Source of the DNA: Frigoribacterium sp. PhB160
Lineage (GTDB): Bacteria; Actinomycetota; Actinomycetes; Actinomycetales; Microbacteriaceae
Length of the DNA: 64,000 nt
Direction: 5' to 3'
NCBI RefSeq assembly: GCF_003751785.1
Contig: NZ_RKIE01000001.1
Location: forward strand, 62,001 to 126,000
Shown: positions 1-8,719 of the stretch, one piece after another
Position numbering within the stretch: the first letter of the stretch is position 1
Layout: every line of letters starts with the position of its first letter
Position numbers and translations under genes: made by a program
The notes under the pieces: model-generated
What the model saw: only the letters and a program-made list of their open reading frames with translations
The model's database searches: none
What the model was told of the DNA's origin: nothing

Positions 1-698
1 TGCTCGAGGCGGCCGCCGCGGAGGGGACCGTCGTCATCGCCGACGAGACGATGGCCGAGCTGCGGGTCGGGGGCGACGGGGAGGCGCGGGGCCTGCGGGA
101 CGTGGGGCGCGCCTCCTCGTCGTCCTCGTCGGCGGCTCCGGCGCCGCTGCCGATGGCGGCGTACGGGCCGGCCGTGATGATCGGCTCGGCGGGCAAGTCG
201 CTCTGGGGCGGGCTGCGGGTCGGGTGGATCCGTGCCGAGCGGCCCCTCGTGGAGCGCCTCGTGCGGGCCCGGTCGGCGGGCGACCTCGGCACCCCCGTGC
301 TCGAGCAGCTCATCGTCGCCGACCTCCTCGGCGACATGGAGAGGGTGCTGGAGGCGCGGGCCGCCCACCTGAGGAGGGGCCGCGACCACCTGGTGGCCGG
401 GCTGCGCGCCGCGTTCCCCGGGTGGAGCGTCCCCTCGCCCGCCGGCGGCCTCAGCACGTGGGTGAACCTCGGCGCCCCGGTCAGCTCGCAGCTCACGGTC
501 GCGGCCCGGCAGCACGGCCTCGCCGTCGCCGCGGGGCCGATGTTCGGGGTGGACGGGGCGTTCGAGCGGTTCCTGCGGCTGCCGTTCTCGTACTCGGCGG
601 AGGAGACGGACCGCGCGCTCGCGGCGCTCGCCGCGGCGTGGGAGGGGATCGACGGGGTGCAGGCGTCGAGCGGGACGGCGTTGTCGGAGGTCGTGTGA
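1..698 (+). CDS. MocR/PdxR-type regulator, aminotransferase-like C-terminal part (5' end outside window)
   Basis: Partial gene, open from the window edge in the frame that starts at base 3 and ending at a TGA. The visible 231 residues are the second half of a fold-type-I PLP aminotransferase domain. VIADET supplies the Asp that contacts the PLP pyridine nitrogen. SAGKSLWGGLRVGW carries the Schiff-base Lys in the form typical of GntR-linked aminotransferase regulators (MocR). Such proteins pair an N-terminal winged helix with this domain and use PLP or an amino-acid adduct as effector. The winged helix is not in the window, so a free-standing aminotransferase cannot be excluded. Low-complexity Ser/Ala stretch around bases 110-150. 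Confidence 0.8.
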   Translation, partial: LEAAAAEGTVVIADETMAELRVGGDGEARGLRDVGRASSSSSSAAPAPLPMAAYGPAVMIGSAGKSLWGGLRVGWIRAERPLVERLVRARSAGDLGTPVLEQLIVADLLGDMERVLEARAAHLRRGRDHLVAGLRAAFPGWSVPSPAGGLSTWVNLGAPVSSQLTVAARQHGLAVAAGPMFGVDGAFERFLRLPFSYSAEETDRALAALAAAWEGIDGVQASSGTALSEVV

Positions 699-718
699 GC
701 GCGCCCTGACGGGTCACG

Positions 719-731
719 GTTGCCTGGCAAC
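719..731. promoter_or_regulatory. 13-bp perfect palindrome upstream of the RND pump gene
   Basis: GTTGCC-T-GGCAAC lies 40 bp upstream of the GTG start of the pump gene and 20 bp after the MocR stop. A short perfect palindrome just before an efflux gene is a reasonable operator candidate. The first half overlaps a possible -35 (TTGCCT). The binding protein is unknown. Confidence 0.4.
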
Positions 732-770
732 GCGGCACGGATTGTCAGAGGGGACGGTGAGAATGTCCCC

Positions 771-3700
771 GTGCATCTCCTCTCGGTCTTCAGCCTGCGC
801 AACCGCGCCCTCATCGCCCTCGTCACCATCGTCGTGGCGGTGTTCGGCGGCATCGCGCTGACCTCGCTGAAGCAGGAGCTGGCGCCGAACGTGCAGTTCC
901 CGCAGATCGCGATCGTCAGCTCGTACCCGGGCGCGACGCCCGAGGTCGTGAGCGACGACGTCTCGACCCCGATCGAGCAGGCGGTGCAGATCATCCCCGG
1001 GCTCGAGGGCACCACCGCGACGTCGAGCACGTCGCAGAGCACGGTCTCGGCCGAGTTCACCTACGGCACCGACCTGAACTCCGCCGAGCAGAAGATCCAG
1101 TCGGCGATCAACCGGCTGTCGCTGCCCGACTCCGTCGACACCCAGGTCGTCACCGGCAGCCTCGACGACCTGCCGATCGTGCAGATCGCCGTCACCGGCT
1201 ACTCGGCCGACGACGCGCAGACCCTCGTCGACCGGCTCACGACCACCACCGTTCCCGACCTGCAGAAGCTCGACGGGGTGCGCGAGGCCAGCGTCTACGG
1301 CGACGCCGGGCAGCGCGTCACGATCTCGCCCGACCAGACGGCGCTCGCCGCGGCGGGGCTGACGACGCAGGCCTTCCAGGACGCGCTCGACGCGAACGGC
1401 ACGCTGATCCCCGGCGGCACGATCACCGAGAACGGGCAGACGCTGTCGATCCAGGCCGGCCAGCGGCTGACCAGCGTCGACGAGATCGCCGCCCTGCCGC
1501 TGCTCGGCGGCAGCGCCGTCGAGGCCGACGGCAGCCCGGCGCTGACGACCGTCGGCGACGTCGCCGACGTGCAGCTGACGAGCGCCCCGATCACCTCGAT
1601 CAGCCGCGTGAACGGGCAGGACGCCCTCACCGTCGCCGTCACCAAGACCCTCGACGCCAACACGGTCGACGTCTCCGAGACCGTCAAGGCGGCGATCCCC
1701 GGCCTGGCGGCCGACCTCGGCGACGACGTCGAGCTGACGGTCGTCTTCGACCAGGCGCCGTTCATCCAGCAGTCGATCGACAGCCTCGCCACCGAGGGGC
1801 TGCTCGGGCTCGCGTTCGCGGTCGTCGTGATCCTCGTCTTCCTGCTCTCGATCCGGTCGACGATCGTCACCGCGATCAGCATCCCGACCAGCGTGCTCAT
1901 CACCTTCATCGGGCTGCAGGCCTCCGGCTACACGCTGAACATCCTCACCCTCGGCGCGCTGACGATCGCCATCGGGCGCGTCGTCGACGACTCGATCGTC
2001 GTCATCGAGAACATCAAGCGCCACCTCACCGCCGGCACCTCGCGGCTGCAGGCCATCACCACCGGCGTCCGCGAGGTCGCGGGCGCCATCACGGCGTCGA
2101 CGCTCACGACGGTCGTCGTCTTCCTGCCGCTGGCGTTCGTCGGCAACATCACGGGCGAGCTGTTCCGGCCGTTCGCGCTGACGGTGACGATCGCGCTCGT
2201 CGCGTCGCTGTTCGTCGCGCTGACGATCGTGCCCGTGCTGGCGTACTGGTTCTTGCGGGCGCCGAAGGTGCACAAGCACGCGGGGGTCGGTGCGGGGGTC
2301 GGTGCTGGGGCCGGGGCCGGGGCCGACGCCGTCGATCCTTCGTCGGAGACGGCGTCGGCCGAGCCGCTGACGACCGCGGCCTCCGACCCGAGCGACCCGG
2401 TGAAGCTCGACCGGCTGCGTCGCGTCTACGTTCCCGTGCTGCGGGGCACCCTCCGCCGGCCGGTCGTGACGATCGTCGTCGCGCTGCTCATCCTCGGCGG
2501 CACCGGTGCCGTCATCCCGCTGATGAAGACGAACTTCCTCGGGTCGAGCGGCCAGAACACCTTCACCGTCACCCAGACGCTCGCGCCGGCGTCGAGCCTC
2601 GACACGCTCTCGACCGCGGCCACCAAGGTCGAGGACGTCATCGAGGGCATCGACGGCATCGACACCGTGCAGCTGACCATCGGCTCGAGCGGCACGTCGA
2701 TCTCGAGCTTCTTCGGCGGCACCGGCGACAGCACGGTCACGTACTCGATCACCACCGACGAGGACGCCGACCAGGAGGCGCTGCAGGCCGACGTCCGGTC
2801 GCAGCTCGCCGACGTGCAGGACGCAGGCACCATCGAGCTCGCGGCGTCGAGCGGCTTCGGCACGAACAACGACATCACCATCGACGTCTCGGCCCCCGAC
2901 CCCGACACCCTCGCGACGGCGACCCAGGCCGTGCTCGACGAGGTCTCGTCGCTGCCCGGCACGGCCGAGTCGAGCTCGAACCTGCAGTCGGCCCAGCCGA
3001 TCATCGGCGTGACCGTCGACCGTGACGCGGCAGCGGCCCTCGGCTACAGCGAGGTCGCCGTCGGCGGCATCGTGTCGCAGGCCGTCCAGCCGTTCCGCGT
3101 CGGGTCGCTCGAGATCGACGACAACGCGGTGGACGTCTACACGATCGACGCGACGCCGCCCTCGACCCTCGACGACCTGCGTGCCCTCGAGCTGCCGAGC
3201 CCGACCGGGCCCGTACGCCTCGACTCGATCGCGACCGTCGAGCAGTCGACCGGCCCGACCTCGGTCACGACGAAGGACGCCGTCCGCACCGCGACCGTCA
3301 CGGTCACCCCGTCGAGCGACGACCTGTCGTCGGCCGGCACCGAGGTGAACGACGCCCTGGCCGACGTCGACCTGCCGGCCGGCGCCGACGCGGTCGTCGG
3401 CGGGGCCACGGCCGACCAGGCGAACGCCTTCTCGCAGCTCGGCCTCGCCGTGCTGATCGCCATCCTCATCGTCTACATCGTCATGGTGGCGACGTTCCGC
3501 AGCCTGGCGCAGCCGCTGCTGCTGCTCGTGTCGATCCCGTTCGCGGCGACCGGCGCGATCCTGCTGCAGCTCGCGTCGGGCATCCCGCTCGGGGTCGCGT
3601 CGCTGATCGGCGTGCTGATGCTCGTCGGCATCGTCGTGACCAACGCGATCGTGCTGATCGACCTCGTCAACCAGTACCGGGCGAAGGGCCTGCGCGTGCG

Positions 3701-3983
3701 AGAGGCGCTGCTCGAGGGAGCGTCGCGCAGGCTCCGCCCGATCCTCATGACGGCGACCGCGACGATCTTCGCGCTCACCCCGATGGCGCTCGGCATCACC
3801 GGCCACGGCGGCTTCATCTCGCAGCCGCTCGCCATCGTCGTCATCGGCGGGCTCGTCTCGTCGACCCTGCTGACGCTGGTCGTGCTGCCGGTGCTGTACT
3901 ACCTGTACGAGCGGATCTTCGAGCGCCGGGCGGACCGGCGCGCGGAGGGTGAGTCGGGGGCGGCGGCGTCGGCTGCGGCGTAG
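771..3983 (+). CDS. AcrB/SwrC-like RND efflux permease
   Basis: About 1070 residues, the usual length for the HAE1/AcrB family. First membrane helix at about residues 12-30, helices 2-6 at about 340-510, helix 7 near 563 and helices 8-12 at about 880-1045, with two large extracytoplasmic porter domains between. GRVVDDSIVVIE in helix 4 (about residue 405) has the paired Asp residues that relay protons. In a Gram-positive cell such pumps (for example SwrC/YerP) expel amphipathic compounds. No adaptor or outer-membrane partner gene is nearby, as expected. The cytoplasmic loop near residue 505 holds a Gly/Ala/Val low-complexity run. GTG 771 is preferred over the upstream TTG 720 because the family alignment starts at HLLSVFSLRN and a GGTGAG ribosome site precedes it. 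Confidence 0.9.
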   Translation: MHLLSVFSLRNRALIALVTIVVAVFGGIALTSLKQELAPNVQFPQIAIVSSYPGATPEVVSDDVSTPIEQAVQIIPGLEGTTATSSTSQSTVSAEFTYGTDLNSAEQKIQSAINRLSLPDSVDTQVVTGSLDDLPIVQIAVTGYSADDAQTLVDRLTTTTVPDLQKLDGVREASVYGDAGQRVTISPDQTALAAAGLTTQAFQDALDANGTLIPGGTITENGQTLSIQAGQRLTSVDEIAALPLLGGSAVEADGSPALTTVGDVADVQLTSAPITSISRVNGQDALTVAVTKTLDANTVDVSETVKAAIPGLAADLGDDVELTVVFDQAPFIQQSIDSLATEGLLGLAFAVVVILVFLLSIRSTIVTAISIPTSVLITFIGLQASGYTLNILTLGALTIAIGRVVDDSIVVIENIKRHLTAGTSRLQAITTGVREVAGAITASTLTTVVVFLPLAFVGNITGELFRPFALTVTIALVASLFVALTIVPVLAYWFLRAPKVHKHAGVGAGVGAGAGAGADAVDPSSETASAEPLTTAASDPSDPVKLDRLRRVYVPVLRGTLRRPVVTIVVALLILGGTGAVIPLMKTNFLGSSGQNTFTVTQTLAPASSLDTLSTAATKVEDVIEGIDGIDTVQLTIGSSGTSISSFFGGTGDSTVTYSITTDEDADQEALQADVRSQLADVQDAGTIELAASSGFGTNNDITIDVSAPDPDTLATATQAVLDEVSSLPGTAESSSNLQSAQPIIGVTVDRDAAAALGYSEVAVGGIVSQAVQPFRVGSLEIDDNAVDVYTIDATPPSTLDDLRALELPSPTGPVRLDSIATVEQSTGPTSVTTKDAVRTATVTVTPSSDDLSSAGTEVNDALADVDLPAGADAVVGGATADQANAFSQLGLAVLIAILIVYIVMVATFRSLAQPLLLLVSIPFAATGAILLQLASGIPLGVASLIGVLMLVGIVVTNAIVLIDLVNQYRAKGLRVREALLEGASRRLRPILMTATATIFALTPMALGITGHGGFISQPLAIVVIGGLVSSTLLTLVVLPVLYYLYERIFERRADRRAEGESGAAASAAA

Positions 3984-4048
3984 CTCGACGACGCCAGGAA
4001 CCGTGACGGCGCGGCTGTCTAGGCTGGCGACGGCAGAGGGGGGACGCC

Positions 4049-5005
4049 GTGGACGTCAGCGCCGTCGAGGCGAAGGAGGGGGAGGCGGCGCTCGTCGTGT
4101 TCCGGGCCGTGTCGCGAGCGCCACGGCCGTCGCGGTCGACCCGAGGCGAGTGGGTGCGGGCTCGGCTCTTCTGGTCGGAGATCGCCGGCAACCGGAGCTC
4201 GTTCCTCGAGATCTGGGACGCCGACGGCGAGCGGTGGGGCATCTTCTCGCCCCGTGAGGTGGACGCGCCCCTCCGGTGGTTGCGTGCCGAGACCGCGACG
4301 CCGGGCGAGGGAGCCTGGCTCAGCCTCTTCCTCACCGTCACGCGCGACGGTCGGCACAGCGTCGAGTACGACTACGACCACCGTCCGTCGTGGACGAACT
4401 CCGACGACCCGCTCGCCGGACACCCGGGCGACTCGCCGGCCGACGAGTCGCTGATCGTCGATCTCCGCCGGTACCCGCGTCGGCCCGAGGCGCTGCCCGC
4501 CTGGTACCCGGTCGAGCGTCCGGCGCCCGACGGCCCGCGGGTCGCAGCCCCGCGAGCCCGGGCCGACCGATCGGCCCCGATCGCGCCTCCGGCGTCGGTG
4601 GCGGCCGTGGTCGCGCTGCCCGGGTGGGACGTCGTCTGGCAGGCCGTCGTGGCCCACCTCGACGACGTCGCGACCCCGGAGGTGCTGGGGCAGCTCGCGT
4701 CGACCCCCGCGGGCGACCGGGTGCAGGAGACGGACGACGTCGTCGACGCGGTCTGGGACGCCGTCTGGCAGGAGCTGGTGCTGCCCCTCGACGGTCGGGG
4801 CGCGGTCGCGTTGTGGGAGCCGTGGGCCCGGGCGACCGACCTCGACCGCGACCTCGAGCTCGGCAGCGAGGTGCCGCCGGAGGCGCGGGCGGCCGACGTC
4901 GGTGAGCCGAACGCTCCGCTCGATCTCGTGCTGCAGGACTTGGGGGACGTCGTCGACGAGCTGGTGGAGTCCGCGCTCGACGCCCGGCTCGACGGCGTCG
5001 GCTGA
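4049..5005 (+). CDS. Uncharacterised protein with a possible YezG/DUF600-like N-terminal half
   Basis: 318 residues, soluble, no signal peptide or membrane helix. The first 155 residues resemble the YezG/DUF600 (immunity-protein) pattern: a string of beta strands, then VEYDYDHRPSW, an acidic stretch, then YPRRPEALPAWYP. The second half (about 190-318) is acidic and probably helical, and I do not recognise it. GTG start has a strong GAGGGGGG ribosome site 5-6 bases upstream, and TAGGCT at 4020-4025 is a plausible -10. No toxin gene lies beside it. The family assignment is a motif impression only. Confidence 0.55.
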   Translation: MDVSAVEAKEGEAALVVFRAVSRAPRPSRSTRGEWVRARLFWSEIAGNRSSFLEIWDADGERWGIFSPREVDAPLRWLRAETATPGEGAWLSLFLTVTRDGRHSVEYDYDHRPSWTNSDDPLAGHPGDSPADESLIVDLRRYPRRPEALPAWYPVERPAPDGPRVAAPRARADRSAPIAPPASVAAVVALPGWDVVWQAVVAHLDDVATPEVLGQLASTPAGDRVQETDDVVDAVWDAVWQELVLPLDGRGAVALWEPWARATDLDRDLELGSEVPPEARAADVGEPNAPLDLVLQDLGDVVDELVESALDARLDGVG

Positions 5006-5067
5006 GGATCGGGCCGGCGGGTCGGTTCGTGCTCGGGCCGGCGGGCTCGGTCGACGCCGGTCGGGGC

Positions 5068-5835
5068 TCAGTGGAGGTCGTTCATCCGGGAGTCGTTCGC
5101 GCCGCGGGCCCGCAGGGTCTCGACGGCCGCGGTCGCCACGAGCACGTCCGAGAACGCCGCGACGTCGTCGGGGTCGAGGGCGTGGTCACCGGCGTCGACG
5201 ACGACGAGCGTTCCGGCGGCCGACAGCACGGCGAGCATCGAACCGGGCGAGCCCGGTGAGCCGTAGCGCGGCAGCACCTCGAGGTGCAGGCGTCGCAGGT
5301 GGTCCGTCACGACGGCGCGGGCCCGCCGGGCGGCCGACCGGAACTCGACGATCGACGGGTCGTGCGATGCGAGGGCGATGCGCGACCACCCCCGGCGCTC
5401 GAGGGCAGCCGAGGCCTCGCCGGCCCGTCCGGACGCGACCAGGAGGGGCGACTCGGGCCTCGTCAGCGGGCTGAAGCCGAAACGGGTCGTGAGGGCACGC
5501 TCGACGGGGTCGTGGGCGGGGTCGAGGGCTGTGCCTGTCGCCTGGTCGTGACTGACGTCGGGTGCGGCGGGCAGTCGTCGCAGGACGTCGTCTCGGAGGC
5601 GGGCCAGGGCCGAGGGCCAGATGCCCGCCCCGCGGTCGTCGAGGAGCTCGTCGTGGTCCCCGGAGCCCAGGGCGTCGGCGACCACGTCGTCCAGCCGGGC
5701 GAGACGACGCAGGGTCGGGCCGTCGACGCCCGGGGGCAGCTCGAGACGAGGACGCAGGAGGCGCGCGACGGCACGCTGTCGCTCGGTCGCGTCGCGAGGG
5801 CGGCCGGCTCCGACGGCGCGGGTCGGGGGCGTCAC
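5068..5835 (-). CDS. Uncharacterised protein, possibly 5'-frameshifted
   Basis: 255 residues from the first usable in-frame GTG; no recognised domain, no signal peptide. A helical N-terminal half is followed by alternating strands and helices (SPLLVASGR, MLAVLSAAGTLVVVDAGD, DVLVATAAVETL). GTG 5835 lacks a ribosome site and overlaps the stop of a 49-codon reading frame that starts at ATG 5981 with a good leaderless promoter. The two pieces may therefore be one gene split by a frameshift, natural or from sequencing, or a translationally coupled leader. Divergent to the helicase gene at 6262. Confidence 0.5.
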   Translation of the reverse strand: MTPPTRAVGAGRPRDATERQRAVARLLRPRLELPPGVDGPTLRRLARLDDVVADALGSGDHDELLDDRGAGIWPSALARLRDDVLRRLPAAPDVSHDQATGTALDPAHDPVERALTTRFGFSPLTRPESPLLVASGRAGEASAALERRGWSRIALASHDPSIVEFRSAARRARAVVTDHLRRLHLEVLPRYGSPGSPGSMLAVLSAAGTLVVVDAGDHALDPDDVAAFSDVLVATAAVETLRARGANDSRMNDLH

Positions 5836-5981
5836 GGCCGCGCCGCCGTGGCCGGCGTCACGGGCGGTGCTCCGGGCGGCGTCACGAGCGGTGCTGCGGC
5901 CGGTGTGCAGGTCGGTGTCGCGTCACGTCGTGCAAGGCGTCGGGTCAGGCCGACGGCCGGGTCGGGGCGTGGGGTCGACAT
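5833..5981 (-). CDS. Short 49-codon frame with leaderless start; leader peptide or 5' part of the 5068-5835 gene
   Basis: ATG at 5981 is preceded by TAGGAT (5993-5988) with a 6-base gap, the same arrangement seen at many starts in this window. The frame runs 49 codons (MSTPRPDPAVGLTRR...) with GC-rich third positions and ends in TGA inside the GTG start of the downstream frame (sequence ccGTGA). A one-base shift would join it to the 255-residue protein. Confidence 0.35.
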
Positions 5982-5987
5982 GCGCTG

Positions 5988-5993
5988 ATCCTA
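5988..5993 (-). promoter_or_regulatory. -10 box TAGGAT, leaderless start for the 5981 frame
   Basis: TAGGAT on the minus strand is followed by six bases (cagcgc) and ATG 5981. Position and consensus fit a leaderless actinobacterial promoter. Confidence 0.5.
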
Positions 5994-6050
5994 GGCGCGG
6001 GTCGGGTCGGGCGTCGGGAGCGGGGGGTTACGGTCTGGGGCTCGAGCGGG

Positions 6051-6261
6051 TAGGCTCTCTCGGTCGGCTCAAGACACCGCGCCTGTGGCGCGAAGGATCG
6101 TCAGCTGCGTACAGCGGCGATCATGCATGAGGGTTTTGTACGTCTTGTGGGCCGGATTCTCGACGGATGTCGTCGGGATGAATTCACGATGGTGAACGGT
6201 CCTGGCCAAAGGCTGCCCGGGTATTGCTGTGCGTCATCAGACAAGCCCGGAGAGAACTGAC
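6051..6261 (+). promoter_or_regulatory. Promoter and long 5' leader of the DEAD-box helicase gene
   Basis: TAGGCT at 6051-6056 is the best -10 box. The start codon lies at 6262, giving a leader of about 200 bases in a genome where most starts are leaderless or have short leaders. The stretch is less GC-rich than the genes (gggttttgtacg, gatgaattcacgatgg) and holds a small CGAC-ggat-GTCG hairpin near 6155. Long structured leaders are known for cold-induced RNA helicase genes in other bacteria; that this one is a thermosensor or autoregulatory leader is inference. Ribosome site GGAGAG at 6249-6254. Confidence 0.5.
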
Positions 6262-8319
6262 ATGCCCCCCTACGACAAGACGCCCAAGCGCTCCGCCCCG
6301 AAGGCCGACGGCTACAAGGCCGGCTCGAAGAGCGCCAAGCACCGCGGCCACCGTCCCGACGAGGCCGCCGCCCCCGAGCGCAAGCAGCGCTGGAACAGCG
6401 ACGCCCGCTCCGAGCGACGCGGCGACGCCCCCCGCAGCGGCAGCAGCCGCCCCAACTGGGAGCCCCGCGAGAAGACCGGCAACAGCCGCTTCGCCCCCCG
6501 CGACCACGACGCCCGCAACGCCGAGCGCGGCCGCGACGGCTCCGCCGGACGCTTCGGCCGCGACGGCGGCAAGGAGGCCGCGCGCTACGGCCGCGACACC
6601 CGCCCCACCCGCAGCTGGGACCGCGACGACCGCGCCCCCCGCAGCTACGACCGCGCCGACCGCCCGGCCCGCGACGACCGCGCCCCGCGCAGCTACGACC
6701 GTGCCGACCGGCCCGCCCGCGACGACCGCGCCCCGCGCGGCTACGACCGTGCCGACCGGCCCGCCCGCGGCTACGACCGCGACGAGCGACCCGCCCGCCG
6801 CGACGACCGCGCGCCGAAGAGCTACACGCCCGCCGGGCGCCCGCCCCGCGAGGACCAGCCGTCGCGCTCGTACGGCGACCGTCCTGAGCGCGGTGGACGC
6901 GCCTCCGGCGGTTCGTACGACCGCGCCGACCGCGCTCCCCGCAGCTTCGACCGGAACGACCGCGGCGGCGACCGCGCCCCCCGCAGCTACGACCGCGGAC
7001 CCGGCGCCGCCGAGCGCAACGACCGCAGCGACTTCTACCCGAAGCGCGACTCGGGCACGCACTACACGCCCGAGGACGACGTCAAGCTCGAGAAGCTGCA
7101 GGCCGAGGTCGTCACGGCGGCCGACGTCGAGGGCGTGAGCTTCGGCGACCTGGGCCTCGGCGACAACATCGAGCGCCAGCTGGCGTCGATGGGCGCCGCG
7201 GCTCCGTTCGCGATCCAGGCGGCGACGATCCCCGACGTGCTCGCCGGCAAGGACGTGCTCGGCCGCGGCCGCACCGGCTCCGGCAAGACGATCGCCTTCG
7301 GCGCCCCCCTCGTCGAGAAGCTCATGGAGAACAACGGCGCGAAGAACCGCAAGATGGGCCGCCGGCCGCGTGCGCTCATCCTCGCCCCGACGCGCGAGCT
7401 CGCCATGCAGATCGACCGCACCGTGCAGCCCATCGCCCGCTCGGTCGGCCTCTTCACCACCCAGATCTACGGAGGCGTGCCCCAGGCCCGCCAGGTCGGC
7501 GCGCTCAACCGCGGGGTCGACATCGTCATCGGCACCCCCGGCCGCATCGAGGACCTCATCGACCAGGGCCGCCTCGACCTCAGCGAGGTCGTCATCACGG
7601 TGCTCGACGAGGCCGACCACATGTGCGACCTCGGGTTCCTCGAGCCGGTGCAGCGCATCATCCGCGAGACCGCCGACGTCAAGCCGAACGGCGACCGCGC
7701 CCAGAAGCTGCTCTTCAGCGCGACCCTCGACAAGGGCGTGGCGAAGCTGGTCGACGAGTTCCTGGTCGAGCCGGCCGTGCACGAGGTCGCCGGCGAGGAC
7801 CAGGCCAGCGCCACGATCGACCACCGCGTGCTGCTCATCGAGCAGCGCGACAAGACGGCCGTCATCGAGCAGCTCGCGTCGGGCCCCGGCAAGACCCTCG
7901 TCTTCGCCCGCACCCGCGCCTTCGCCGAGCAGCTCGCCGACCAGCTCGAGGACGCGGGCATCCGCGCCACGAGCCTCCACGGCGACCTGAACCAGGCCCG
8001 TCGCACGCGCAACCTCGGCCTGCTCACCAGCGGCCGCGTCAACGTGCTCGTCGCCACCGACGTCGCCGCCCGCGGCATCCACGTCGACGACATCGAGCTC
8101 GTCGTCCAGGCCGACATGCCCGACGAGTACAAGACGTACATGCACCGCTCGGGCCGCACCGGCCGTGCCGGCAAGGAGGGCACCGTCGTCACGCTCATCA
8201 CGCGCCAGCGCCGCCGCCGCATGGAGGAGCTGCTCGACCGCGCCGAGATCGACGCCGAGATGGTCGACGCCCGCTCGGGCGACGCCCTCATCGACCAGCT
8301 GGCCGGCGCTCAGGCGTAG
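6262..8319 (+). CDS. DEAD-box ATP-dependent RNA helicase with Arg/Asp repeat N-terminus
   Basis: 685 residues. Residues 1-270 are disordered and basic, with imperfect repeats of DRAPRSYDRADRPAR (nucleotides about 6620-7000) that probably bind RNA. The core follows: Q motif (FAIQAATIPD), motif I GRTGSGKT (about 336), Ia PTRELAMQ, Ib GTPGR, II DEAD (about 450), III SAT, IV LVFARTR, V VATDVAARGIHV, VI HRSGRTGRAG. It unwinds RNA duplexes, with likely roles in ribosome assembly, mRNA turnover or cold growth. Start at ATG 6262 rather than 6229: GGAGAG sits 8 bases upstream and the extra 11 residues are not protein-like. The N-terminal extension is unusually long; RNA helicases with basic repeats usually carry them at the C-terminus. 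Confidence 0.95.
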   Translation: MPPYDKTPKRSAPKADGYKAGSKSAKHRGHRPDEAAAPERKQRWNSDARSERRGDAPRSGSSRPNWEPREKTGNSRFAPRDHDARNAERGRDGSAGRFGRDGGKEAARYGRDTRPTRSWDRDDRAPRSYDRADRPARDDRAPRSYDRADRPARDDRAPRGYDRADRPARGYDRDERPARRDDRAPKSYTPAGRPPREDQPSRSYGDRPERGGRASGGSYDRADRAPRSFDRNDRGGDRAPRSYDRGPGAAERNDRSDFYPKRDSGTHYTPEDDVKLEKLQAEVVTAADVEGVSFGDLGLGDNIERQLASMGAAAPFAIQAATIPDVLAGKDVLGRGRTGSGKTIAFGAPLVEKLMENNGAKNRKMGRRPRALILAPTRELAMQIDRTVQPIARSVGLFTTQIYGGVPQARQVGALNRGVDIVIGTPGRIEDLIDQGRLDLSEVVITVLDEADHMCDLGFLEPVQRIIRETADVKPNGDRAQKLLFSATLDKGVAKLVDEFLVEPAVHEVAGEDQASATIDHRVLLIEQRDKTAVIEQLASGPGKTLVFARTRAFAEQLADQLEDAGIRATSLHGDLNQARRTRNLGLLTSGRVNVLVATDVAARGIHVDDIELVVQADMPDEYKTYMHRSGRTGRAGKEGTVVTLITRQRRRRMEELLDRAEIDAEMVDARSGDALIDQLAGAQA

Positions 8320-8356
8320 GTCTGGGCCAGCGGGGCGCTGCGCCGGTCTCCCCCTC

Positions 8357-8415
8357 GGGGAGGCGGGGCGCGCCTCCTTCGTCCTGACGGGCGTCCACCT
8401 CCAGGGTGGGCGCCC
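8357..8415 (+). terminator. Two hairpins after the helicase gene
   Basis: GGAGGCG...GCGCCTCC at about 8357-8377 is followed by a second stem (GGGCGTCCACC with GGTGGGCGCCC, about 8389-8415). No U-run, as usual in actinobacteria. The first stem is built from the dispersed GAGGCGCGG motif. Confidence 0.55.
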
Positions 8416-8541
8416 GTTCGGCGTTCGCGGGGTGCGTGTGGGGGGCGCGTGCTCGTGCGTGGGCGCGTCCCGAGCGCGTGCCCGAGCGGGTCCGCACCCT
8501 AGGAACCCGCACAGACCCTCGGGCGCGCCGACGGGTGCGGG

Positions 8542-8598
8542 CGGGTTCGTGGGGTGCGCGCGGGTCCGTGGGGTGCGCGCGGGTCCGTGGCGTGCGGC
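8542..8598. repeat. 19-bp tandem repeat, three copies
   Basis: Units 8542-8560, 8561-8579 and 8580-8598 share the pattern CGGGTYCGTGGGGTGCGCG; the third is diverged at its end. They lie in the non-coding stretch between the convergent helicase and DinB genes. The rest of 8320-8719 holds terminators and the 8629-8689 element, with no credible gene. Confidence 0.8.
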
Positions 8599-8628
8599 TC
8601 GGTCCGGGGGTGCGGGTCGGGCGTGGTG

Positions 8629-8689
8629 ACACCGTCGGTCCGGCGATGCACCCCCTGGGCAGACGGTGTGGTGCGGGTCCGACGGTGCG
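8629..8689. repeat. Dispersed convergent-gap element, copy 1
   Basis: The 27 bases 8631-8657 match 61986-62012 at 24 positions. In both copies a GACGGTG lies 4-5 bases further on, then GGTCCGACGGTGCG. CACCGTC and GACGGTG can pair, so a hairpin is possible. Both copies sit between converging genes. Confidence 0.65.
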
Positions 8690-8719
8690 GCGCGGGCCCG
8701 AGGGCGCCGCGCCGGCGGG

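Noticed and set aside
714-3806. 1030-codon open frame antisense to the RND pump gene
   Set aside because: Arg/Asp/Gly-rich composition with no fold; explained by GC-rich third positions of the real gene.
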